Assembly (NCBI GenBank): GCA_002712565.1
Contig: PAUA01000001.1
Location: 7,799 to 13,795 of the forward strand
Direction of reading: 5' to 3'
Source of the DNA: Gemmatimonadota bacterium
Lineage (GTDB): Bacteria > Gemmatimonadota > Gemmatimonadetes > Longimicrobiales > UBA6960
DNA length: 5,997 nt
Shown piece by piece: positions 1 through 5,997 of this stretch; positions within the stretch are counted from its first letter, which is position 1; the number at the start of each line of letters is the position of its first letter. The notes under the pieces were generated by a model, which worked only from the letters and a program-made list of their open reading frames with translations, was not told the origin of the DNA and searched no databases. The position numbers and the translations under genes were made by a program.

Positions 1-3
1 GAA

Positions 4-1311
4 ATGACTGAAAACGGGAGTGGGGGGAAGGATAGCCTGACGATTCGGGACAACCGGACTGGGCGCGAGTACGAGGTCGACATCCACGAGGGTGATGTCA
101 TCCGCGCCATGGATCTCCGGCAGATCAAGGTCGACGACGGCGATTTCGGAATGATGTCGTACGATCCCGGGTTCAAGAACACGGCTTCGACCCGCAGTAC
201 GATCACCTACATCGACGGGGGGAAAGGGATTCTTCGGTACCGCGGATATCCGATCGAGCAGCTTGCGGAACGCAGCACCTTCCTCGAGGTCGCGTATCTG
301 CTTTTGAACGGAGAACTGCCGACCCAGTCCGAACTGGACGAATTCGAGCACGAGATCACGTACCATACGTACGTACACGAGAATATCCGCATGGTCATGA
401 ACGGCTTCCGGTACGACGCGCACGCCATGGGCATGTTAATCAGCAGCGTAGCCGCGCTCGGAACGTTCTACCCCGGAGCGCGTGATGTGCATGACGCGGA
501 AAACCGGCGGCTCCAAATCCACCGGCTTGTGGCGAAGATGCCGACGCTGGCGGCGTTCACGTACCGACATCATCAGGGCCTCCCACCCGCGTATCCCGCG
601 AACGAGCTTTCGTACGCGGCCAACTTTCTCAACATGCTGTTCCGCATCGGGGGGGGTAAGTACAAGGTGAATCCGGCCGTGGAGCGTGCGCTGGACATAC
701 TGTTCATCCTCCATGCGGACCACGAGCAGAATTGCTCGACCACGGCGATGCGCGTCATCGGGAGCAGCGAGGCAGACCCCTACTCCGCTCTCTCCGGAGC
801 GATGGGGGCACTCTTCGGGCCGCTCCATGGGGGTGCCAACGAGGCGGTCTTGAAGATGCTCCAAAGGATCGGAACGATGGACAACATTCCTACGTTCATC
901 GAGGGGGTGAAGCGCAAGGAGGAACGTCTGATGGGCTTCGGGCATCGGGTCTACAAGGCGTATGATCCCCGCGCGAGCATCATCAAGAAGGCTGCCGACG
1001 AGGTTTTCGAGGTCACGGGCCGAAACCCTCTTCTCGACATCGCTCTTGAGTTGGAGAAGATCGCACTCCAGGACGACTTCTTCGTCTCCCGAAACTTGTA
1101 TCCGAACGTCGATTTCTACTCGGGCCTCATCTACGAGGCGCTGCAGTTTCCGGTGGAGATGTTCCCCGTGCTCTTCGCGATTCCGAGGAGCGTGGGGTGG
1201 TTGGCGCAGTGGGATGAACTCATGGAAGACCCTGAGCTGAGTATCGCCCGCCCCAGGCAGATCTTCATGGGGAGCGCTGAGCGCGACTTCGTCCCCATGG
1301 AGAAACGGTAG
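4..1311 (+). CDS. gltA: Citrate synthase (hexameric, E. coli GltA-type)
   Basis: Cytoplasmic enzyme that condenses oxaloacetate and acetyl-CoA to citrate, the entry step of the TCA cycle. The 435 residues are close to the roughly 430 of E. coli-type enzymes. The N-terminal small domain (about residues 12-40, with RAMDLRQI) is typical of the hexameric type. The catalytic set is complete: His275 in GPLHGGAN, His314 in the family signature GFGHRVYKAYDPR, and Asp370 in NVDFYSG. The conserved HADHEQN segment starts at His237. The ATG at 4 gives an N-terminus that fits the family, but only three bases precede it, so no ribosome binding site can be seen and a start further left cannot be excluded. 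An 8-G run at 649-656 encodes a Gly-rich stretch just before the conserved YKVNP segment. The MBL hydrolase gene follows after 30 bases, so co-transcription is likely. Identification is secure. Confidence 0.97.
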   Translation: MTENGSGGKDSLTIRDNRTGREYEVDIHEGDVIRAMDLRQIKVDDGDFGMMSYDPGFKNTASTRSTITYIDGGKGILRYRGYPIEQLAERSTFLEVAYLLLNGELPTQSELDEFEHEITYHTYVHENIRMVMNGFRYDAHAMGMLISSVAALGTFYPGARDVHDAENRRLQIHRLVAKMPTLAAFTYRHHQGLPPAYPANELSYAANFLNMLFRIGGGKYKVNPAVERALDILFILHADHEQNCSTTAMRVIGSSEADPYSALSGAMGALFGPLHGGANEAVLKMLQRIGTMDNIPTFIEGVKRKEERLMGFGHRVYKAYDPRASIIKKAADEVFEVTGRNPLLDIALELEKIALQDDFFVSRNLYPNVDFYSGLIYEALQFPVEMFPVLFAIPRSVGWLAQWDELMEDPELSIARPRQIFMGSAERDFVPMEKR

Positions 1312-1341
1312 GCTGAGCCACCCCCGCGCCAGGACGCCCGT

Positions 1342-2241
1342 ATGACCGTCGCGCCCATCGATGTCGTCCACCTCGGTCTTCGTGGGGTGATCGCATCTTA
1401 TTGGATCGACGGTCCCGAGCCGGCGATCGTAGACCCGGGCCCTTCCACGTCGCTCGACGGCCTCGAGGACGGCTTGGCTCAACTGGGCGTGGGACTCCCC
1501 GACATCAGCCATGTCCTGCTCACGCATGTACACCTTGATCATGCGGGTGGGACCGGCCACCTGGTTTCCCGCTTTCCTCATCTCCAAGTACATGTTCACG
1601 CCGATGGCGCGCCCCATATGGCCGACCCCGAGCGCCTCGTGGCCAGTACACGCAGGACGTTCGGCGAGGCACACGACCGCCTATGGGGAGACGTCATGCC
1701 GGTCCCGGCAGAGCGTATTCAACCTTGGGAGCCGGCGGGACGTGTACCAGCTCCCAAGCCCGTTCCTGGGGTCCGAGCCTTCGCCACGCCGGGGCACATT
1801 TCGCATCATGTTTCCTACCTGGCCGAGGCCGACGGGATCTTCGTGGCGGGAGATACTTTAGGGGTGATCCTCGCGCCGGGCGCGCCGAGCTATCCGCCGA
1901 CACCGCCCCCTTCCGTTGATGTACCAGCTTGGTTGGAGACTCTCCACGCCCTTGAGTCGGTTGACCCCGACGCATTTGGCGTCTCCCATTTCGGTATACA
2001 CGACGATTTTACGGGCCGCCTGTCCGAAATACGGGAGCGGCTGTCGGCGCTCCGTGACAGAGTCGAAGCGGCCCTGGCGTCGGGGGACGACTCCGATCGA
2101 GACGTATACGAGGGTGAAATCCGGGAGGCGATATCAGCGTTTCGGCCGAGGGACGAGGTAGACGGGTACTTCAACGCCTTCAGCGCCGCCGTCGATTGGG
2201 ATGGGATGCGGCTCCACCTCGAGCGGGCGGCCCGCGCGTAG
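1342..2241 (+). CDS. MBL-fold metallo-hydrolase (glyoxalase II-like)
   Basis: A 299-residue metallo-beta-lactamase-fold hydrolase, predicted cytoplasmic because no signal peptide is visible. The dinuclear metal site can be read directly: THVHLDH with His62, His64, Asp66 and His67, then His152 in TPGHISHH, the bridging Asp171 in VAGDTLG, and His216 in SHFGIH. An early strand with VDPGPS (Asp31) is also typical. The C-terminal part after about residue 220 is charged and probably helical, and may form the substrate-specificity cap. The fold is used by glyoxalase II, lactonases and other thioester or ester hydrolases; nothing here fixes the substrate, so I give no gene symbol. The ATG is supported by AGGA at 1331-1334, seven bases upstream. 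It follows the citrate synthase gene by 30 bases with no terminator between them, which suggests an operon. A thioesterase-like role near acetyl-CoA metabolism is possible but is inference only. Fold and metal site are near certain; function is open. Confidence 0.92.
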   Translation: MTVAPIDVVHLGLRGVIASYWIDGPEPAIVDPGPSTSLDGLEDGLAQLGVGLPDISHVLLTHVHLDHAGGTGHLVSRFPHLQVHVHADGAPHMADPERLVASTRRTFGEAHDRLWGDVMPVPAERIQPWEPAGRVPAPKPVPGVRAFATPGHISHHVSYLAEADGIFVAGDTLGVILAPGAPSYPPTPPPSVDVPAWLETLHALESVDPDAFGVSHFGIHDDFTGRLSEIRERLSALRDRVEAALASGDDSDRDVYEGEIREAISAFRPRDEVDGYFNAFSAAVDWDGMRLHLERAARA

Positions 2242-2339
2242 TCGAAGGTGGGGGTTGCGAACCGAGAAAAACGGAATAATCTGAGAAGATGGTGCGAATA
2301 ACATGTGCCCTTCGGCGGAGGACGGAAGAGATAGGGCGG

Positions 2340-2344
2340 GGAGG
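2340..2344 (+). promoter_or_regulatory. Ribosome binding site that sets the serpin start
   Basis: The sequence GGAGG, within GGGGAGG at 2338-2344, ends six bases before the ATG at 2351 and three bases before the ATG at 2348. The earlier in-frame ATG at 2303 has no comparable motif at a good distance. This site therefore favours 2351 as the start, which also begins directly on the signal peptide. Confidence 0.65.
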
Positions 2345-2350
2345 CCCATG

Positions 2351-3640
2351 ATGGGACAACTCCGCTCCGTAAGCCCCGTCCTGCTCGTTTTCGTCGCTGT
2401 GTTTCTTGCCAATCTCGCCAGCGGCGATCCCACCGGTCCGGAGAGCCCGCCGGCCGACGTCACGATATCCCCGCGAGGCCTGACGCCAGCAGAGACGCAG
2501 GAGCTCCGGGCGGGCAACGAGTTCGGCTTGAAACTGCTTCGGTGGCTGTATGCGGACCGCGAGGATAAAGCAGCCAACCTCTTCATCTCACCGCTCAGTG
2601 CGTCCATGTCGCTGGGGATGATGCTTAATGGTGCGGGTGGTGAGACCTTCCAGGCCATGGGGAAAACGCTCGGGCTGACCGGCCTCTCGGTGGCCGGGAC
2701 CAACGCGGCGTACAAGGCCCTGGTAGAGCTGCTGGTGCACCTGGACCCCAGCGTCGAGTTCCGGGTGGCCAACCAATCGTGGCTCGAGGAGGGCTTTCGG
2801 ATCCGGAGTGACTACCGGGACCGGCTGATGGAGGCCTTCGACACGGGGATTGAGACCGTGCACTTCGAGGAGGCCGACATGGCCGGTGCGATCAACCGTT
2901 GGGTGGGTGAGAGCACGGACGAGAGAATTACGGACATGGTCACGCCGGAGGAGTTCACCGGTTTGGTCGCTCTACTGGTCAACACAGTCTATTTCAAGGG
3001 GGAATGGGCCCACCCGTTCAACCCCGCTAACACGCAGATGGTAGAGTTCCGGCGGGCCGATGGCTCCACGGTGAACGTGCCGTTGATGGGTCAGGAACTG
3101 GACGCACAGGTGGGCGGGGGTGAGGGCTTCGGTGAGGACTTCGTGGTGATCGACCTCCCCTACAGTGGGGGGGCGTTCTCGATGATGGTGGTGGTTCCCG
3201 TCGGTGACGCCACACTGGCCGAGCTCGTAGAAGGGATGGATGGGGAACGGTGGCGGGAGATCGTGGATGCACTGCGCGGCGAGGCGCGAACGGAAGTTCG
3301 GCTGCCCCGCTTCGAGCTTACCTACGAAAAAGTACTCAATGACGCCTTGCGGTCGTTGGGCATGGAGGTGGCTTTCGATCGGTCGAGGGCGGACTTCGGT
3401 TGGATGTTGGCGGACGCGGACGCGGCGCGCAGGGTCAGACCCCACATCGGCTTCGTGAAACAGAAGAGCTTCCTGAAAGTAGACGAGGAGGGGACGGAGA
3501 CCGCCGCCGCTACGGGCACGGCTTATGCCACCGTAGAGACTCCCATCATCCGGGCCGACCGGCCGTTTCTGTTCGCCATCCGTGAACGGACGTATGACAC
3601 GATCCTCTTCGTAGGAACCGTGACGGACCCGTCCCGTTGA
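2351..3640 (+). CDS. Secreted serpin (inhibitory-type protease inhibitor)
   Basis: A 429-residue serpin, a suicide inhibitor that traps serine or cysteine proteases by inserting its cleaved loop into a beta-sheet. Residues 1-24 look like a Sec signal peptide (Arg5, then a hydrophobic core VLLVFVAVFLA) with no lipobox, so export to the periplasm or outside is expected. Family landmarks in order: NLFISPLSASMSLGMMLNGA (76-95), LVNTVYFKG (209-217), the LPRFELTYE strand (318-326), the hinge EEGTETAAAT (379-388), the reactive loop to about 399, and the signature IRADRPFLFAI (400-410). The hinge fits an inhibitory serpin: Thr at P14 and small residues at P12-P8. Counting from the hinge puts P1 at Val395 (Thr394 if counted from the C-terminal side), suggesting an elastase-like target. 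The exported chain has no cysteine. Two other in-frame starts exist, 2303 and 2348; 2351 fits the ribosome binding site best. The stop overlaps the start of the cytochrome pseudogene. Its natural target is unknown. Confidence 0.93.
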   Translation: MGQLRSVSPVLLVFVAVFLANLASGDPTGPESPPADVTISPRGLTPAETQELRAGNEFGLKLLRWLYADREDKAANLFISPLSASMSLGMMLNGAGGETFQAMGKTLGLTGLSVAGTNAAYKALVELLVHLDPSVEFRVANQSWLEEGFRIRSDYRDRLMEAFDTGIETVHFEEADMAGAINRWVGESTDERITDMVTPEEFTGLVALLVNTVYFKGEWAHPFNPANTQMVEFRRADGSTVNVPLMGQELDAQVGGGEGFGEDFVVIDLPYSGGAFSMMVVVPVGDATLAELVEGMDGERWREIVDALRGEARTEVRLPRFELTYEKVLNDALRSLGMEVAFDRSRADFGWMLADADAARRVRPHIGFVKQKSFLKVDEEGTETAAATGTAYATVETPIIRADRPFLFAIRERTYDTILFVGTVTDPSR

Positions 3641-4105
3641 GGCTAGTCCCCTGGGCTCTGGTCCTGACAGCGTGCAGCTCGGTCCAGCAGCCCGAGACTA
3701 CTACTCCGTCGTCTCCCGACCCGCCACGGCCGGAGGTCGTTACAGAAGTCGTTACGGGGGTCGCAACGCCCGCCCGCCGCTCAGTATGGGACGGAGTGTA
3801 CACGGCGCGGCAAGCTTCTGGGGGTGAGACCGCGTTTCGGCAAGTGTGCGCGGTGTGCCACAGCATCAGCGAGTTCAGGGGCGGTGGGTTCCGACTGGCT
3901 TGAGCGGGCTTCACAGTAGGGGATCTCTTTCAGCCGATATCGACGTTGATACCCAAAGACGACCCGGGTAGCCTGAGTCCCGAGGAGTATTCGGCCATCG
4001 TCAGCTATCTGCTGAGGGAAAATGGTTACTCGGCGGGCGAAAGAGGAGCTGGTGTCCGACGTACCTGCCCTTCGAGACATACGCGTCGAGGTTGGTGATC
4101 GGTAG
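3637..4105 (+). pseudogene. Decayed lipoprotein monoheme cytochrome c
   Basis: Remains of a class I c-type cytochrome, an envelope electron carrier of the kind often paired with PQQ-dependent dehydrogenases. It starts with TTG at 3637, overlapping the serpin stop as TTGA. Then come a short lipoprotein signal with lipobox LTAC (Cys13), a Pro/Thr-rich linker, the family segment SVWDGVYTARQA, and the heme motif CAVCH (Cys71, Cys74, His75; bases 3847-3861). The frame ends at TGA 3901-3903 after 88 residues, yet the same frame continues with clear family sequence (GFTVGDLFQPIST, then PGSLSPEEYSAIVSYLL) to about 4038. The TGA stands where relatives have Trp. The expected axial Met of the T-M-P motif is Ile (ATA, 3949-3951). 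Near 4040-4042 an extra A shifts the frame; the tail EELVSDVPALRDIRVE resumes in the next frame and stops at TAG 4103-4105. Only the 88-residue stub, without most of the heme pocket, could be made. Several independent lesions make decay likelier than one sequencing error. Confidence 0.85.
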
Positions 4106-4110
4106 TTTCG

Positions 4111-5997
4111 TCACCCGAAATTCTTGATCCCCGGTGGAGATTGCCTGAGGGCCGTCAGGTAACGGAAGGGAGCGTGAGGGCTGCGCTCCTGCCCGGCCCA
4201 CGATTCGAGAGTCCCCAGCAGTGCGGGGTGGAGAACCTTCGGCTGCTCCGCTTCACGGACCCGAATCGCCTTCACAGTATGGGCAATCACATTCATGGTC
4301 AGCCCATCCTTTTGGAGGCGTCCACGAACCACGAGGAATGGTTCCATCCGCACCGTTGTCCGGCACTTTTCGTAGATATTAGGCTTAACAATCACGTTTA
4401 TGGGACCGGACTCATCTTCCATCAGTACAAACACATACCCTTTCGCAGTGTGGGGACGTTGGCGGGCCACTACGATGCCGGCCACCGTCACCGTGGAGTG
4501 ATTGGGAAGGTCCGAAAAACGATCTCCGGTCACGGTTTCGGGGGGGAGTTCGTCCCGAAGTAGGGAGAGGGGATGGAGATCCGTGGAGAAGCGGAGCATG
4601 CGGTACTCCGCCACTATCCGCTCCGAGTCATCAAAGTCGGGAAATCTGATCCGAGCGTACGGGTCCTCCAATCCGAGTTCGGTCTGGGGATGGTCGTCCC
4701 GGCCACCGCTCCGCTCAGAGTCTTCTTCGGGGCCCAGCCAGAGTCCCGCCTGCCACAGCAGCTCTCTCCTGGTCATGCCAAAGCTCTCGAATCCACCCAC
4801 CCAGATCAGGTTCTCGACCGCGGGCCTCTTCAGGGAGGCAGGTGTTCTCCGGAGGAAATCCGAGAGGGAGACGAAGTGTCCATGCCGCTCTCGCTCCTCT
4901 ACCACTCGCTCGGCGATCTCGGCTCCCCAGCCCCGGATGAACCCCAGGCCGATCCGAATGTCGGACTCCTCGGGTGTACACTTCACCCGACTTTGGTTGA
5001 TGTTAGGCAGGCGGGTTCCGATACCCCGACGTCGGGCGTCCCGGCCCAGGGCATCCAGAGAGTAGAAGCCCATCGGTTGGTTGTTGAAGAGTGCCACGTA
5101 GAATTCGGTACCGTGGTAGTAACGCAACCAGACGGATTGATAGGCCAGTAGGCCGAAGGCGGCGGCGTGAGACTTCGGGAACCCGAACTCGCTGAAGGCG
5201 GTCACTTGCTGAAAGACCTTCTGGGCCGTGGTTTCGTCGACGCCGCGCTCCCGCGCGCCATCGCGGAACGCCTCCCAGTGGACGTCCATGGCCTCCTTCG
5301 AACGTTTTCGACTCATGGCGCGCCTGAGGCTCTCCGCTTGGCCGTCCGAAAATCCTGCGAGGGCCTGGCACACCTGGAGCACCTGATCCTGGAAGATGAT
5401 GACACCCAGTGTCTCTCCCAGAGCCTCTTCGAGGAGGGGATGGTCGTATGGGACCCGGAAGTTCGGATCCTCACGGAGGAGCTCGCGGCGGCGCACGTAT
5501 GGGTTGACCGCACCCCCCACGATGGGGCCGGGACGCACGATGGCCACCTGGACCGCCAGGTCCTCCAGATTTCGGGGCTGGACGCGCCGAAGCATCTGGA
5601 TCTGGGCGCGGCTCTCCACTTGGAACGTACCGATGGTGTCACCCGTGCAGATGTGCTCGTAGAGTGCCCCATCGGCAAAGTTGATGCGGGAGAGGTCGGG
5701 CGCCCGGCCGTGTCGCTCCGAGATCAGGTCCACGGCCTCTTCCACGAGTGAGAGCATGCCCAGTGCGAGAAAATCGATCTTGATGAACCCCGCGTCGTCG
5801 CAGGAGTCCTTGTCCCACTGGCACAACACCCGGCCCTCCCAGGCCGCGGGCTCCAGGGGCACGATTTCCACTAACGGACGGCTCGAGATGATCATCCCAC
5901 CCGGGTGCTGGGAGATGTGACGGGGAAGGCCCTTGATGTCGTCGGCCAACTCGCAGAGCGCTCGCCACAGGGGTGAACCGGCTTTCTCACGGAACTC
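4111..5997 (-). CDS. dnaE2: Error-prone DNA polymerase DnaE2 (ImuC), C-terminal part
   Basis: C-family DNA polymerase, the catalytic subunit of the ImuA/ImuB/DnaE2 mutasome that performs SOS-induced translesion synthesis. The frame is open to the window edge, so the 5' end is missing: 628 residues are visible, whereas DnaE2 proteins usually have about 1,000-1,100. Counting from the edge, landmarks are QHPGGMII (30-37), the third catalytic Asp of the palm in FIKIDFLALG (Asp75), VRPGPI (154-159), IIFQDQV (200-206), FGFPKSHAAAF (271-281), helix-hairpin-helix region (about 347-416) and an OB-fold (about 501-579) containing ARQRPHTAKGYVF. The AKG-VF and PMGFY segments fit DnaE2 better than replicative DnaE1. 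The PHP domain and the first two catalytic Asp residues lie outside the window. A TTG at 5947-5949 is internal, not the start. The gene converges on the cytochrome pseudogene, leaving five bases between the two stops. DnaE2 commonly ends an imuA-imuB-dnaE2 operon, so partners may lie to the right. LexA control cannot be judged from here. Confidence 0.94.
   Translation of the reverse strand, partial: EFREKAGSPLWRALCELADDIKGLPRHISQHPGGMIISSRPLVEIVPLEPAAWEGRVLCQWDKDSCDDAGFIKIDFLALGMLSLVEEAVDLISERHGRAPDLSRINFADGALYEHICTGDTIGTFQVESRAQIQMLRRVQPRNLEDLAVQVAIVRPGPIVGGAVNPYVRRRELLREDPNFRVPYDHPLLEEALGETLGVIIFQDQVLQVCQALAGFSDGQAESLRRAMSRKRSKEAMDVHWEAFRDGARERGVDETTAQKVFQQVTAFSEFGFPKSHAAAFGLLAYQSVWLRYYHGTEFYVALFNNQPMGFYSLDALGRDARRRGIGTRLPNINQSRVKCTPEESDIRIGLGFIRGWGAEIAERVVEERERHGHFVSLSDFLRRTPASLKRPAVENLIWVGGFESFGMTRRELLWQAGLWLGPEEDSERSGGRDDHPQTELGLEDPYARIRFPDFDDSERIVAEYRMLRFSTDLHPLSLLRDELPPETVTGDRFSDLPNHSTVTVAGIVVARQRPHTAKGYVFVLMEDESGPINVIVKPNIYEKCRTTVRMEPFLVVRGRLQKDGLTMNVIAHTVKAIRVREAEQPKVLHPALLGTLESWAGQERSPHAPFRYLTALRQSPPGIKNFG

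Noticed and set aside
436..1674. Long open frame of 412 codons on the minus strand opposite citrate synthase
   Set aside because: It lies antisense to a certain gene and runs into the MBL gene. Its composition is that of a codon-bias shadow in GC-rich DNA, and I recognise no family features.
2255..2280. Possible promoter TTGCGA...AATAAT ahead of the serpin
   Set aside because: The two boxes are only 14 bases apart, too close for a standard sigma-70 promoter, and the -35 match is partial.
2303..2350. Upstream in-frame ATG at 2303 as the serpin start
   Set aside because: It would add 16 polar residues before the signal peptide and lacks a well-placed ribosome binding site, while GGAGG sits correctly for 2351.
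3901..3903. TGA as selenocysteine or as a recoded Trp codon
   Set aside because: The expected residue is Trp, not Cys; neighbouring genes end in TGA; and two further lesions in the same gene fit decay better than recoding.
4104..4122. Small hairpin TTTCG-TCACC-CGAAA between the convergent genes
   Set aside because: A five-base perfect stem, slightly extendable on the plus strand, but AT-rich, without a following T run and overlapping the dnaE2 stop; too weak to call a terminator.
4502..5151. Open frames of about 190 codons on the plus strand opposite dnaE2
   Set aside because: They are antisense shadows of conserved dnaE2 coding sequence, with no recognisable domains.

Overview
The window is GC-rich bacterial DNA with five genetic units packed tightly together. 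On the + strand, in order, are a citrate synthase, a metallo-beta-lactamase-fold hydrolase, a secreted serpin and a broken c-type cytochrome gene. The 3' part of an error-prone DNA polymerase (dnaE2/imuC) converges on them from the - strand. A serpin, a DnaE2 and a PQQ-dehydrogenase-type monoheme cytochrome together suggest an aerobic, Gram-negative-type environmental bacterium. Gemmatimonadota or a related phylum is my best guess, but this is inferred from gene style because there is no rRNA or other marker.

Layout. Positions 4-1311: hexameric-type citrate synthase (gltA), with all catalytic residues visible. Positions 1342-2241: an MBL-fold hydrolase 30 bases downstream, probably in the same transcript. 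Positions 2242-2350: a 109-base spacer holding the serpin ribosome binding site. Positions 2351-3640: a serpin with a signal peptide, an inhibitory-type hinge and the family signature. Positions 3637-4105: a lipoprotein cytochrome c whose TTG start overlaps the serpin stop. It is split by an in-frame TGA where relatives have Trp, has lost its expected axial Met, and has a one-base insertion near its end. Positions 4111-5997, minus strand: the C-terminal 628 residues of DnaE2, whose N-terminal part lies beyond the right edge.

How they work together. Citrate synthase feeds the TCA cycle. The MBL hydrolase has no clear metabolic link to it beyond position. The serpin would act outside the cytoplasm against proteases. 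The cytochrome would have been an envelope electron carrier but looks dead or dying. DnaE2 belongs to the SOS translesion mutasome, and its imuA/imuB partners, if present, should lie to the right of the window.

I found no RNA genes, mobile elements, CRISPR arrays or convincing promoters. I see no clear sign of an undescribed multi-gene system. The most informative observation is the stepwise decay of the cytochrome gene.
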